In this document: piece by piece, positions 47,136 to 61,238 of the stretch
Layout of the letters: each line of letters opens with the position of its first letter
How positions within the stretch are numbered: the stretch's first letter is position 1
NCBI GenBank assembly: GCA_030737875.1
Contig: CM060911.1
Span: forward strand, 108,728,625-108,792,624
Reading direction: 5' to 3'
DNA from: Allium sativum
Lineage: Eukaryota > Streptophyta > Magnoliopsida > Asparagales > Amaryllidaceae
DNA: 64,000 nt
The notes under the pieces: model-generated
What the model saw: only the letters and a program-made list of their open reading frames with translations
Database searches by the model: none
Told to the model about the DNA's origin: nothing
Position numbers and translations under genes: made by a program

Positions 47136-48237
47136 TGAAACACCCCACCTCCGTTAAGGTCACTCAAAAGGGAATGTCTTAACTTTAGTGGAGGGTTATA
47201 GGTACAAGATATAGAAAAATTTACAAGACAGATAAATTTAAGCAGCGGAAATTCAAACATTTATTGCATACGTAGTTCAATACAAAAGCATTACATCAAA
47301 TTGTCACCAAATAATTTCCAAAATATTACAACATAATCTCTGTCTTGATGATTAAATAAAGAAGCATAAACCAAAAGTAAAAGTGCATAAATCTCCAAGG
47401 ATAATGTCCAAGAGCCATAGCCAAGGTGAGAGAGAGTCCAAATCATACATCTACTTTCTTGAAGGTTGCAAAGAGTCTGACTAAGCTGCAGTATTCCCTC
47501 CCTATGGACCAGGGGGAGGGGGGAACGGAAGAAAAGAGGACGAGAGAAAATGGGTCAGACAATAAGTCTGGTAAGTTCAGTGATTACTAGTATTTAAACA
47601 AGGAAAGGGATCATGACAGTGATAACAGAACATAGGACAATACCCTAATATAAGATAAGAGGAACATGTGATCGCACCCATTACTATAGTCTCTGCACCT
47701 ACCAACTATTGGTTCAACCAGCCCCACGTGTTTATAACAAACGATCCCCCTAATGATCGGCTCCTACTCGCATGCATTCATGTCCTGTGTCACTCAGCCC
47801 CGCTTGACTATAGCTACCTGTGCTGGTCCCACCATGGGGTGTATCAGTCCCTCTGGTGGCAACCTGACACGATTCAAGATGCACAGCGTACACTACTGAT
47901 GCCCAGTGCCTGATTTTTCCACTCCGGAGTACGTGCATGCCCATACTCCGTCGGAACCTACACTGGCCCACAAACCACTGACGTTTTAACCACTTATAAT
48001 TCAGCCCAGTAATCGTGCCCCACCCTGCCTAGTTTCAGGGTACCATGATACATCTATGTGGGTTACTGCTGAAATGGGTCCCCGTTACTAGGGTTTTCTA
48101 ATCAACATGTTTATTTGGTTAAGTGTCCAAGTTAACCTAACCCCGCCCATTCATTTAGTCAACATGTTGAATCGGTTAAGTGTTTTCCTAATTTTCTTAA
48201 CCCTACCAATCCTGACTTAGCTTTAATTTATTAAAGC

Positions 48238-48447
48238 ACCGACCACTCACATTAGACAGGTCTTTTTGTGGTCACTGGATGTGCCGGTCGGTTACGGGCA
48301 GTTTTACAACACAACTCAGTCTAACCTCGGGTTCTTTTTGGGCTTGATGCACTAACCACCCACATTAGACAGGTCTTGTTGTGGTCACTGGATATGCCGG
48401 TCGGTTCCGGGCAGATTTACACCACAACTCAGTCTAACATCGGGTTA
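48238..48447. repeat. 114 bp tandem duplication in chromovirus LTR
   Basis: CACATTAGACAGGTCTT, then GTGGTCACTGGAT and CCGGTCGGTT, then CACAACTCAGTCTAAC, is present twice with few differences. Confidence 0.85.
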
Positions 48448-51289
48448 GGCATATTCGTCTTTTCTAAATCCATATTTTTCTATATATGTCAAATTTCTTT
48501 ATGTGAATTAAATTTAATTTAATCACCCCATAATTATCCTTTAATTATTCTCAACATAAATAGTATATCAAATATACCATTTAATGAACAAATATATGCC
48601 ATGAATTCTCAGGTTTTCCCATCGCTACTCCCGTGGAACGTACGCATGAATCACATAAAATGTTGGGCTAGTAAGTTAGCCCAACCCATAAACAAGAAAA
48701 GGGGTAATAAATAAGAGACATAAAATAACATACATTTCAACTTGTCATGTGTAACTTGGCGTAAAGGCATCATTAACTTTAATTAAATAGGTAAAGGTTA
48801 ACTTGTGACTAAGTTGGGTCTAATGGTCATGTAAACTTGACAAAGGTCTAGCATGGAAGTTTAACATATAATCACAGTTTCAACCCATGTGATGACCCCA
48901 AACTTCCACGAAATGAAAGTAAGGAATAATCATTTGGAATACAACATAAATACGATAATACAAATCACAGATACAACATATCATAGGAAATTCATAGAGT
49001 AACAACATCATAGCAGTGGAAATATAATGTCATCAACCATAGAAAGTCCACAGTCACAGAATTCTAAGTTATTACATCAAGTTTGCAGAAAAAGAAATAA
49101 GTTCCAACTCCAACTTAAACAACGTGAAATGAAACAAGTTTAATATCTGGAATTAAAAAGAGAAAGATGCAATAGCAGCAAATGATAGATGTGTTCAAGC
49201 TCCAAGTCATCACCTCTCCACAAAAGAAAATCCAAGAAAGATAATAAGTAGCTCCAAAGAAAAAAACTCCAAGCAAAGAATGAACGTGTTTACTTGGCTG
49301 CCCATGTAGAAAGAAGGGCACCCGAGTTTGAAAAAGGTGGAAACAAACAACGGGTCAGTCGTGGGACTGGTATGAGAATTCTTAACTAATTTACCTAAAA
49401 AAAGGCAAATCCAAAGACCACGCCGCTAACGCGGAACGGGTTTACCCTAATGGATTGTCGTGCATAATTTAAAGTGTTAGAACAAATAGTAAGTAAATCG
49501 TAAAACAACGCTATGCTTTTGAGAAAAATGGAATCACCATAAGACCCAGGTCCCATCACACAATGCAACACAAACCAGAGGATAGGGTTTTACCTTATGG
49601 TGATTAAACATGCTAAATACGGCATATACGAGTTTAATATTATAATTAGTATATATCAAAACATTTCAAAATAAATGTATCAATCCTAGGACACATAGAT
49701 ACCATAATACTATGCTTCCATACTAGTAATACAATCAAATCCGTAGGTTCGTATTGGAAGTTTGGATTTCCATCATGGGTCAAGGCTAGGGAGGAGCTCC
49801 TTACCGATTCGAGACACTCTAGCTAATGCCTCAGGGTCCCCCGCAGTGAACCCTTGGAACCTGCAGGGCCGGTCCACCATACAAGTTGCGGATTAGTTAT
49901 TCCTGAACACACGTTTCCCAGTCCTATAGGACCTATCATCCGAGGTGCCTCATTCCATCATCCACATAAGTAAAATGTTGGGCCGTGTTAAAGCCCAATC
50001 ACCACTTCTAGCTAGAAAGAAACGTGCTGCTCTCCCTGCGTTCTCTTCTCCCGTTTTAGACTACGCCGGTGTGTGAGGCTCGCGAAGTCACGCTATACAC
50101 AAAGCTATGCCTAAACAGGCTATGCTTTGATCATCCCACAAAGCCCGCTTTTCAACAAAGCCTTGATCATATGCATCTTAGCATGCCACATCATCACTTC
50201 ATACCGCACTACTAATCCTTTGCCGAAATATATGAACGGGTGTTAAGCAAGAGAATAAATTCTCCGCCACCAAACATCCATGCATTCGACAGAAGATCAA
50301 TAACATGATATTTAACAGAGTACGATGTCAGACACCCAATCCATTTATTAGCTTATGCTCTGGGTCTGAGCGAAAACCAAACCCGTGAAATCAACACGTA
50401 CGTTTGGGCAATGACCATGACCCTTGAATTGGGAGCAAGTCAAATCAGGGCCTCGATCGTTGTCCATTCGAGGGAAGATTTACGGTCTTCATACGCCATC
50501 TTCGTACTTCCATTAACGTCGTTTGATTATTTGGAATGAGAGAACTTGGACTTTCCAAATAATCCTCGTATACATATATATATATATATATTTAAAATCC
50601 TTCGTATCACTTAATAATGATTACTTCTTATTTTAATTATTTAAAATAATTAAATTTTTTATATAACGACGCCTTAAGTCAATGGGCGACGATGGCGCTA
50701 CATTCAATCAATTTTGATTTTTACATTTCTCAGAATTTAACCGTTGGATCTTAACGTAATATATATCGTTGGAAAGATTTTTCCAAGACGGTCCTAACGG
50801 TTTTAGTTTCAAGAAAATCCAACGGTCGGATCTTCTTGTATAGTCATTTAAAGGTACGATTTCAAAACGCGAACTACCGCGCTCCATTCGTTTAATTTTA
50901 ATTATATTTTTATATATATATTCGTTTAATCGCAATAACGTCGTTTGATTTAAACAACGCTCCAACAACTACCCATCCTTATTAAATTTTAATTCATTTG
51001 AAAATGAAGATCATATCACAACATCCTATATTCATTCTTTACTTACATTAAAAATGTAAATTTTGTCCTCTTCGTTTACATGTAAAAATGTAAATTTAAT
51101 TTCTATTTTCTATTTACATGTAAAAATGTAAATTTTGGATACATTGCAAAATCCTACCTTTAAATTACATATAAAATGTAAATCCCAACTTCAATGTACA
51201 TTCTCATCATAATTACATAATAAAAATGTAACTTATTTTTACAGTGTGAATCCTATTCTAAGTTTGCATATAAAAATGTAATTTTAATT

Positions 51290-51800
51290 ACAATGCAAAC
51301 CTACTTCTTATTTACATCGTAAAAATATGATTTTTAATTACAATGCAAACTCTACTTCTTATTTACATCGTAAAAATATGATTTTTAATTACAATGCAAA
51401 CTCTACTTCTTATTTACATCGTTAAAATATGATTTTTAATTACAATGCAAACTCCATTTCTTATTTACATCGTAAAAATATGATTTTTAATTACAATGCA
51501 AACTCTACTTCTTATTTACATCGTAAAAATATGATTTTTAATTACAATGCAAACTCTACTTCTTATTTACATCGTAAAAATATGATTTTTAATTACAATG
51601 CAAACTCTACTTCTTATTTACATCGTAAAAATATGATTTTTGATTACAATGCAAACTCTACTTCTTATTTACATCGTAAAAATATGATTTTTAATTACAA
51701 TGCAAACTATACTTCTTATTTACATCGTAAAAATATGATTTTTAATTACAATGCAAACTCTACTTCTTATTTACGTTGTAAAAATATGATTTTTATTCCT
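51290..51800. repeat. 51 bp tandem array, element C 3' LTR
   Basis: TTACAATGCAAACTCTACTT, then CTTATTTACATCGTAAAAAT, then ATGATTTTTAA repeats about ten times. Because 51 is a multiple of three, one frame stays open over 126 codons with a 17-residue period (MIFNYNANSTSYLHRKN). I treat this ORF as a by-product of the repeat. Confidence 0.92.
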
Positions 51801-52260
51801 ACGGTGTAAATTCACCTTTTAATTACATAGAAAAATGTAATTTTTATCATACGGTGTAAATTCCTATATAATTTACATATAAAAATGTAAATTTTAACAT
51901 ATGATGTAAATTCACATTTTAATTACATAGAAAAATGTAATTTTTAACATACGGTGTAATTTCCTATATAATTTACATATAAAAATGTAAATTTTAACAT
52001 ACGATGTAAATTCACATTTTAATTACAAAGAAAAATGTAATTTTTAACATACGGTGTAATTTCCTATATAATTTACATATAAAAATGTAAATTTTAACAT
52101 ACGACGTAAATTCACATTTTAATTACATAGAAAAATGTAATTTTTATCATATGGTGTAAATTCCTATATAATTTACATATAAAAATGTAAATTTTAACAT
52201 ACGATGTAAATTCACATTTTAATTACATAGAAAAATGTAATTTTTATCATACTAATTCTC
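51800..52260. repeat. ~100 bp tandem array of TTACAT..ATGTAA hairpins, element C 3' LTR
   Basis: Units alternate TTTACATATAAAAATGTAAA and ATTACATAGAAAAATGTAAT with ATACGGTGTAA spacers, four to five times. Each half-unit is an inverted repeat. The copy in the other LTR is at 57785-58250. Confidence 0.9.
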
Positions 52261-54378
52261 ATTCTTTATTTACATATAAAATGTGTATTTTTATTTACTA
52301 TGTAATTTTTCATTTACAAGTTACAAAAAAAGTAATTTTTCATTTACGATGCAAATTCCTACTTTTTATTTCAATGCAAATCCTACTTTTTATTCACATT
52401 ATAAAAATGTAGTTTTAATTTACATGCCCATTTCTTACTTCTATTACATATAAAAAATGTAATTTTTTTTAGTCAATGTAAATTTCCTACTTCTTAATTA
52501 CAAAAAAAAATGTAGTTTCATACGATGTAAATTTCTACTTTTATTCACATTAAAAATAATGTAAATTTCATAACAAGCACAAGATGATATATTTTTATAC
52601 ATGATTCATATCCACAAGGCATACTTCAACAAATTTAAACAAGGTAAAAATCTAATTGTTTTCCTACCGATCTATAATTTTAATTAACAGATCTGAACTT
52701 TTAGCTACAGATTTGTAATCTAACCAACAGATCTACGATTTGAAATAACCGATCTATAACTTTAATTGACAGATCTATGATTTAAAATAACGGATCTAAA
52801 ATCATAACATCACAAACAATTCAGATCCATAACCTATGGTAACATCCATCGCAGATCCATTTATATTTGACTTTCAACTTCACATAACACAAGAATAATA
52901 ATTAAATTAATTAAATTTAATTAAAAATGAATTCTCACATTGCTCGGGACTGAAATGAAGGTCCAAACTCGATCATATCTCGTGTTCGAAGTCACGGCGA
53001 TTTCAGATCTGAAAGATTTCAATTTGAAGTTCATATGTATAAATTAGAAAACACTTTTAACAACTGTCACTGCGACACTTAAAAGCATGGCAAAACTGAA
53101 ATTGGAATTTACCTTGAACTTCAGAAAGTTCAAAACTTTGAATCCGATTTTCGGGAGATGTAGTTGACGGTTTCAGGTGAGGTTTGTTGGAGGTTGACCG
53201 GGAAGGAGGGGCGCACGTGCGCCTTGCACGGTGGGGGGTGCGGCGGCACGGTGGAGGCGCGGCGACGGTTTGTTCAACGCGGGTTTGGGCTCGAAATTCG
53301 AGAGCTACAGGCGATGAAATCGAGTGAAACTTGTCGGAGATTGGAGAGGAAGGGAAGAGCTTCAAAAAGTTCAACTACGGCTAAGTCTAGTTGTGTGTGG
53401 ATTAGCGGGAAAATGGAGATGAAAACTTAAGGGGGGGGGGGGGCGGCTACGGGTTGGCTGATCGGGGAAGAAAGGTACTGTAATGGGGGTATTTATATAT
53501 TATTATATTAGGACCTAGGGCTATTTAATTATTAATTTATTTAATTTCAAAAATGTCCATTTTCGAAACTTCTCCAAATTCAACCCAACGACTTTCATTC
53601 CCACCTAATTACCCCTATTACGGACTCATCTGGACATGTCCCGCAGGCCCAATCGATCATCTTGACCTTCATTTTTCAGTTTTAAAATATAAATCATTTA
53701 TTTTAATTTAACCGTACAAATAAATTTACCGGGGCTACAAATTAACTCAGAAAAATTATTTTTGGCTTTCTTATGACGATACGACCCTAACAAAATTTAT
53801 TTCGTCGAATTCTGAGACTGTCTGAAAGATGGCTATTTTTCAGTCAATTAATTTTGACCGAAATTGACACAACGCAGTTTCTTTTGCCACGCTCACATAC
53901 TTGCTTCAAAAATCATGAAATTTGAAACCTAGCAATAATTTTACATCCCGGATCCAACAAAAGTGGTTTCGTCGAATTCCGAGGTCGTATGCAAAATGTC
54001 GATTTTCAAGGGCGATATATTCTCTTTTGTGACCTTTCTGAAAATCCATTTGGTCATAACTTTTGATTCCCGCTATGAAACTTCGATTTTTAAGATTCGT
54101 TAGAAAGATATTCATTAACAGATTTAAATATTTTTGGTTTTACCAAAATCCGGTTTATTCTGCATTCTGTGTAGCCAATCAAAGTTCAGGTTTGACTTTT
54201 CAAACTACCGTCCTTTTTCTAATTCTTTTTATATTTAAATTAAATATATTCGCATTAAATTCAGTCAAAATAAATTTCTAGTCATTTTTATTTAAAATAA
54301 TTCATTTCAACTATTCAAACACCTTTAAAATCTCTAAAATTAAAAATTTAAATTAGCCCCACATTCCGGGTTGTTACA

Positions 54379-54891
54379 ATCTCCCCCGCTTAAGAACTTT
54401 TCGTCCTCGAAAAGAAAAAGGGAAGAATAGAAGGGTAGGAACCAACATAAAGAATGGAAAATATTTTAAGCGTACCTCAAAATAAAAACTAATCGGAGAT
54501 ATCCACTCTGCATTTGGGATAGGCTTGTTTGATACTCTCCTCGGTTTCCCAAGTGCAGTCTCTAGGATCACCGCTCCATTGCACCTTGACTAGGTTGATA
54601 CTTTTATTTCTCAGCTTCCTAGTCTCCTTGCTCTAGTTCTAGCGGCTCTAGCGACAGCGGTACTCATTTCTAGTTAGTTCTTTACGATCAAGGAAAGAGT
54701 CAGAACAACTATAATGGTGATTTAAAGAATTGATCAAGATAAAAGGACAGATAAAAAGATAATGATAGAATGACTGACTATTATGTATTCACATGAAATG
54801 TTCGCCATAGAATTTTGTTATTCTATGTAAACGAATTATCATAAATATGTTATATTCCAAAGCTAAGTTTAACCAAAGCTCTGATACCAAC
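54379..54891 (-). other. Element C interior, 513 bp
   Basis: PPT complement ATCTCCCCCGCTTAA at 54379-54393; stem-loop 54397-54414; pol C-terminal remnant about 54490-54630; PBS complement GCTCTGATACCA at 54878-54889. There is nothing else coding. This is close to the minimum needed for priming of both strands. Confidence 0.88.
54490..54630 (-). pseudogene. Remnant of chromovirus pol: last ~46 codons (integrase/chromodomain-like tail)
   Basis: The minus-strand frame reads KETRKLRNKSINLVKVQWSG, then DCTWETEESIKQAYP and a TAG stop at about 54490. It aligns with the end of the pol at 62114-63997 in this window ([33 protein letters not shown]). This tail is the end of the chromodomain-like region of Gypsy chromovirus integrases. 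The rest of gag-pol is missing, so element C derives from a coding chromovirus by a deletion that removed nearly everything between the leader and this point. Confidence 0.8.
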
Positions 54892-57284
54892 TGTGATGAC
54901 CCCAAACTTCCACGAAATGAAAGTAAGGAATAATCATTTGGAATACAACATAAATACGATAATACAAATCACAGATACAACATATCATAGGAAATTCATA
55001 GAGTAACAACATCATAGCAGCGGAAATATAATGTCATCAACCACAGAAAGTCCACATTCACAGAATTCTAAGTTATTACATCAAGTTTGCAGAAAAAGAA
55101 ATAAGTTCCAACTCCAACTTAAACAACGTGAAATGAAACAACTTTAATGTCTGGAATTAAAAAGAGAAAGATGCAATAGCAGCAAATGATAGATGTCTTC
55201 AAGCTCCAAGTCATCACCTCTCCACAAAAGCAAATCCAAGAAAGATAATAAGCAGCTCTAAGGAAAAAAACTCCAAGCAAAGAATGAACCTGTTTACTTG
55301 GCTGCCCGTGTAGAAAGAAGGGCACCCGAGTTTGAAAAAGGTGGAAACAAACAACGGGTCAGTCGTGGGACTGGTATGAGAATTCTTAACTAATTTAACT
55401 AAAAAAAGGCAAATCCAAAGACCACGCCGCTAACGCGGAACGGGTTTATCCTAATGGATTGCCGTGCATAATTTAAAGTGTCAGAATAAAAAGTAAGTAA
55501 ATCGTAGAGAAAAATGGAATCACCATAAGACCCAGGTCCCATCACACAATGCAACACAAACCAGAGGATAGGGTTTTACCTTATGGTGATTAAACATGCT
55601 AAATACGGCATATACGAGTTTAATATTATTATTAGTATATATCAAAACATTTCAAAATAAATGTATCAATCCTAGGACACATAGATACCATAATACTATG
55701 CTTCCATACTAGTAATACAATCAAATCCGTAGGTTCGTATTGGAAGTTTGGATTTCCATCATGGGTCAAGGCTAGGGAGGAGCTCCTTACCGATTCGAGA
55801 CACTCTAGTTAATGCCTCAGGGTCCCCCGCAGTGAACCCTTGGAACCTGCAGGGCCGGTCCACCATACAAGTTGCGGATTAGTTATTCCTGAACACACGT
55901 TTCCCAGTCCTATAGGACCTATCATCCGAGGTGCCTCATTCCATCATCCACATAAGTAAAATGTTGGGCCGTGTTAAAGCCCAATCACCACTTCTAGCTA
56001 GAAAGAAACGTGCTGCTCTCCCTGCGTTCTCTTCTCCCGTTTTAGACTACGCCGGTGTGTGAGGCTCGCGAAGTCACGCTATACACAAAGCTATGCCTAA
56101 ACAGGCTATGCTTTGATCATCCCACAAAGCCCGCTTTTCAACAAAGCCTTGATCATATGCATCTTAGCATGCCACATCATCACTTCATACCGCACTACTA
56201 ATCCTTTGCCGAAATATATGAACGGGTGTTAAGCAAGAGAATAAATTCTCCGCCACCAAACATCCATGCATTCGACAGAAGATCAATAACATGATATTTA
56301 ACAGAGTACGATGTCAGACACCCAATCCATTTATTAGCTTATGCTCTGGGTCTGAGCGAAAACCAAACCCGTGAAATCAACACGTACGTTTGGGCAATGA
56401 CCATGACCCTTGAATTGGGAGCAAGTCAAATCAGGGCCTCGATCGTTGTCCATTCGAGGGAAGATTTACGGTCTTCATACGCCATCTTCGTACTTCCATT
56501 AACGTCATTTGATTATTTGGAATGAGAGAACTTGGACTTTCCAAATAATCCTCGTATACATATATATATATATATATATTTAAAATCCTTCGTATCACTT
56601 AATAATGATTACTTCTTATTTTAATTATTTAAAATAATTAAATTTTTTATATAACGACGCCTTAAGTCAATGGGCGACTATGGCGCTACATTCAATCAAT
56701 TTTGATTTTTACATTTCTCAGAATTTAACCGTTGGATCTTAACGTAATATATATCGTTGGAAAGATTTTTCCAAGACGGTCCTAATGGTTTTAGTTTCTA
56801 GAAAATCCAACGGTCGGATCTTCTTGTATAGTCATTTAAAGGTACGATTTCAAAACGCGAACTACCGCGCTCCATTCGTTTAATTTTAATTATATTTTTA
56901 TATATATATTCGTTTAATCGCAATAACGTCGTTTGATTTAAACAACGCTCCAACAACTACCCATCCTTATTAAATTTTAATTCATTTGAAAATGAAGATC
57001 ATATCACAACATCCTATATTCATTCTTTACTTACATTAAAAATGTAAATTTTGTCCTCTTCGTTTACATGTAAAAATGTAAATTTAATTTCTATTTTCTA
57101 TTTACATGTAAAAATGTAAATTTTGGATACATTGCAAAATCCTACCTTTAAATTACATATAAAATGTAAATCCCAACTTCAATGTACATTCTCATCATAA
57201 TTACATAATAAAAATGTAACTTATTTTTACAGTGTGAATCCTATTCTAAGTTTGCATATAAAAATGTAATTTTAATTACAATGC

Positions 57285-58250
57285 AAACCTACTTCTTATT
57301 TACATCGTAAAAATATGATTTTTAATTACAATGCAAACTCTACTTCTTATTTACATCGTAAAAATATGATTTTTAATTACAATGCAAACTCTACTTCTTA
57401 TTTACATCGTTAAAATATGATTTTTAATTACAATGCAAACCTACTTCTTATTTACATCGTAAAAATATGATTTTTAATTACAATGCAAACTCTACTTCTT
57501 ATTTACATCGTAAAAATATGATTTTTAATTACAATGCAAACTCTACTTCTTATTTACATCGTAAAAATATGATTTTTAATTACAATGCAAACTCTACTTC
57601 TTATTTACATCGTAAAAATATGATTTTTGATTACAATGCAAACTCCACTTCTTATTTACATCGTAAAAATATGATTTTTAATTACAATGCAAACTATACT
57701 TCTTATTTACATCGTAAAAATATGATTTTTAATTACAATGCAAACTCTACTTCTTATTTACGTTGTAAAAATATGATTTTTATTCCTACGGTGTAAATTC
57801 ACCTTTTAATTACATAGAAAAATGTAATTTTTATCATACGGTGTAAATTCCTATATAATTTACATATAAAAATGTAAATTTTAACATATGATGTAAATTC
57901 ACATTTTAATTACATAGAAAAATGTAATTTTTAACATACGGTGTAATTTCCTATATAATTTACATATAAAAATGTAAATTTTAACATACGATGTAAATTC
58001 ACATTTTAATTACAAAGAAAAATGTAATTTTTAACATACGGTGTAATTTCCTATATAATTTACATATAAAAATGTAAATTTTAACATACGACGTAAATTC
58101 ACATTTTAATTACATAGAAAAATGTAATTTTTATCATATGGTGTAAATTCCTATATAATTTACATATAAAAATGTAAATTTTAACATACGATGTAAATTC
58201 ACATTTTAATTACATAGAAAAATGTAATTTTTATCATACTAATTCTCATT
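57285..58250. repeat. Hairpin arrays of element C 5' LTR
   Basis: Counterpart of 51290-52260, with the same two array classes in the same order. Confidence 0.9.
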
Positions 58251-59097
58251 CTTTATTTACATATAAAATGTGTATTTTTATTTACTACGTAATTTTTCAT
58301 TTACAAGTTACAAAAAAAGTAATTTTTCATTTACGATGCAAATTCCTACTTTTTATTTCAATGCAAATCCTACTTTTTATTCACATTATAAAAATGTAGT
58401 TTTAATTTACATGCCCATTTCTTACTTCTATTACATATAAAAAATGTAATTTTTTATAGTCAATGTAAATTTCCTACTTCTTAATTACAAAAAAAAATGT
58501 AGTTTCATACGATGTAAATTTCTACTTTTATTCACATTAAAAATAATGTAAATTTCATAACAAGCACAAGATGATATATTTTTATACATGATTCATATCC
58601 ACAAGGCATACTTCAACAAATTTAAACAAGGTAAAAATCTAATTGTTTTCCTACCGATCTATAATTTTAATTAACAGATCTGAACTTTTAGCTACAGATT
58701 TGTAATCTAACCAACAGATCTACGATTTGAAATAACCGATCTATAACTTTAATTGACAGATCTATGATTTAAAATAACGGATCTAAAATCATAACATCAC
58801 AAACAATTCAGATCCATAACCTATGGTAACATCCATCGCAGATCCATTTATATTTGACTTTCAACTTCACATAACACAAGAATAATAATTAAATTAATTA
58901 AATTTAATTAAAAATGAATTCTCACATTGCTCGGGACTGAAATGAAGGTCCAAACTCGATCATATCTCGTGTTCGAAGTCACGGCGATTTCAGATCTGAA
59001 AGATTTCAATTTGAAGTTCATATGTATAAATTAGAAAACACTTTTAACAACTGTCACTGCGACACTTAAAAGCATGGCAAAACTGAAATTGGAATTT

Positions 59098-59491
59098 ACC
59101 TTGAACTTCAGAAAGTTCAAAACTTTGAATCCGATTTTCGGGAGATGTAGTTGACGGTTTCAGGTGAGGTTTGTTGGAGGTTGACCGGGAAGGAGGGGCG
59201 CACGTGCACCTTGCACGGTGGGGGGGCGCGGCGGCACGGTGGAGGCGCGGCGACGGTTTGTTCAACGCGGGTTTGGGCTCGAAATTCGAGAGCTACAGGT
59301 GATGAAATCGAGTGAAACTTGTTGGAGATTGGAGAGGAAGGGAAGAGCTTCAAAAAGTTCAACTACGGCTAAGTCCAATTGTGTGTGGATTAGCGGGAAA
59401 ATGGAGATGAAAACTTAAGGGGGGGGGGAGGGGGCGGCTACGGGTTGGCTGATCGGGGAAGAAAGGTACTGTAGCGGGGGTATTTATATAT
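59098..59491 (-). promoter_or_regulatory. Putative LTR promoter, leader and splice donor (element C 5' LTR)
   Basis: On the minus strand: TATATAAATA at 59482-59491, then a leader of about 390 nt with a GC-rich middle, ending CTGAAGTTCAAG|GTAAATTCC with the GT at 59098-59099. The other LTR matches (TATA 53491-53500, GT 53111-53112). A short Pro/Arg-rich ORF crosses the leader but its frame differs between the LTRs. Confidence 0.55.
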
Positions 59492-61093
59492 TATTATATT
59501 AGGACCTAGGGCTATTTAATTATTAATTTATTTAATTTCAAAAATGTCCGTTTTCGAAACATCTCCAAATTCAACCCAACGACTTTCGTTCCTACCTAAT
59601 TACCCCTATTCCAGACTCATCTGGACATGTCCCACAGGCCCAATCGATCATCTTGACCTTCATTTTTCAGTTTTAAAATATAAATCATTTATTTTAATTT
59701 AACCGTACAAATAAATTTACCGGGGCTACAAATTAACTCAAAAAAAATATTTTTGGCTTTCTTATGACGATACGGCCCTAACAAAATTTATTTCGTCGAA
59801 TTCTGAGACTGAAAGATGGTTATTTTTCAGTCAATTAATTTTGACCGAAATTGACACAACGCGGTTTCTTTTGCCACGCTCACATACTAGCTTCAAAAAT
59901 CATGAAATTTGAAACCTAGCAATAATTTTACATCCCGGATCCAACAAAAGTGGTTTCGTCGAATTCCGAGGTCGTATGCAAAATGTCGATTTTCAAGGGT
60001 GATATATTCTCTATAGCGACCTTTTTGAAAATTCATTTGGTCATAACTTTTGATTCCCGCTATGAAACTTCGATTTTTTAGATTTGTTAGAAAGATATTC
60101 ATTAACAGATTTAAATATTTTTGGTTTTACCAAAATCCGGTTTATTCTGCATTCTGTGTAGTCATTCAAAGTTCAGGTTTGACTTTTCAAAGTACCGTTC
60201 TTTTTCTAATTCTTTTTATATTTAAATTAAATATATTCGCATTAAATTCAGTCAAAATAAACTGCTAGTCATTTTTATTTAAAATAATTCATTTCAACTA
60301 TTCAAACACCTTTAAAATCACTAAAATTAAAACTTTAAATTGGCCCGACATTCCGGGTTGTTACAACCCACAACTTAGCATATAATCTTATGTATGTCAA
60401 AACATAAGAAAACTATTATAATCATTTTTAATCACAATTTAGCATGATGTTAAAAACATAAGAGGATTATTATTCCACTTTCACAACATAATTTGATTCA
60501 ACCTAACATATAAGCATGTGTTTTAGATCACAAACTTGCAAATAACCACCAATTTATAGCATGACATGTTTTACCATTTAATTGGCAAAATAAATCCATT
60601 ACCCAAATCATAATAAATTTTAATAACATACAATATCTTCATCACCACAAGCATATAGACATGATTAATATACATGTTCATCGCCATAAGCATATAGACA
60701 TGAAATATACAACATTTTCATCGCCATAAGCATATAGACATGATTAATTACAACGATACTTTAAGATAAACAAGAATCAAATCTTATACATAAGCAGCAT
60801 TCTATATCCCAATTACAACATGTCATGATTTAATCGAAAAAATGTTTAAATCTACGTAATAACCTACTTACAAACTAAAAGGAATTCTTGCGTTCTGAAA
60901 TCTGAATTCTGAAATTGGAGATGCGTGCCTTTGATGAAGATCGTTGAATTAGACTTGTTTTAATTTGATTTTAGATGTAAGCTTTTAACTTGTCTTTGAA
61001 TTGAAAAACGATGAGGCTACTCCAAGTTCTCTACTGACGGCATTTTAGTTCTAGGATTATTTTTCTGTGTTTTTTTAGGTTGAGCATTGAGTT

Positions 61094-61103
61094 GTTTATA
61101 TAG
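61094..61103 (-). promoter_or_regulatory. TATA box in chromovirus LTR
   Basis: CTATATAAAC on the minus strand, about 490 nt inside the LTR start, where a Gypsy U3 promoter is expected. Confidence 0.5.
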
Positions 61104-61238
61104 AATTTCAGTTTAATTATATCCGTCGGATGAGGGGTTAATCACAGCCACTCAGACAAGATCTCAAGACCATCCAGAAACCCTAGTGATTCAGTAGCAT
61201 GTCATCAGTCATTCTAATTTCAGATCTGGCCGGGGGCC

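Larger units (their letters stand above)
48888..54378 (-). repeat. Element C, 3' LTR
   Basis: It holds the shared CACACAATGCAACACAAACC module (49557-49576), a (TA)n stretch (50574-50590), the structured module (50735-50850), two classes of hairpin array (51290-51800 and 51800-52260), and the leader/TATA region (53111-53500). Confidence 0.92.
48888..60365 (-). mobile_element. Element C: complete LARD-like LTR retrotransposon, TSD ACCCA
   Basis: Direct LTRs (48888-54378, 5491 bp; 54892-60365, 5474 bp) flank an interior of only 513 bp. ACCCA lies on both sides (48883-48887 and 60366-60370), within the chromovirus LTR. PBS and PPT are present and point to minus-strand sense. The LTR ends (TGTGATGACCCCAAAC... 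GGTTGTTACA) resemble element B. The two LTRs are almost identical, so the insertion is recent. The interior keeps the last part of a chromovirus pol, which identifies the parent lineage. Confidence 0.93.
54892..60365 (-). repeat. Element C, 5' LTR
   Basis: A near-identical copy of 48888-54378. It has one 51 bp unit fewer in the first array and small changes in G-runs near 59420. Confidence 0.92.

Noticed and set aside
51429..51809. 126-codon repetitive protein as a real gene
   Set aside because: The open frame follows from a 51 bp tandem repeat inside an LTR, on the strand opposite to the element's sense; no promoter or homology supports it.
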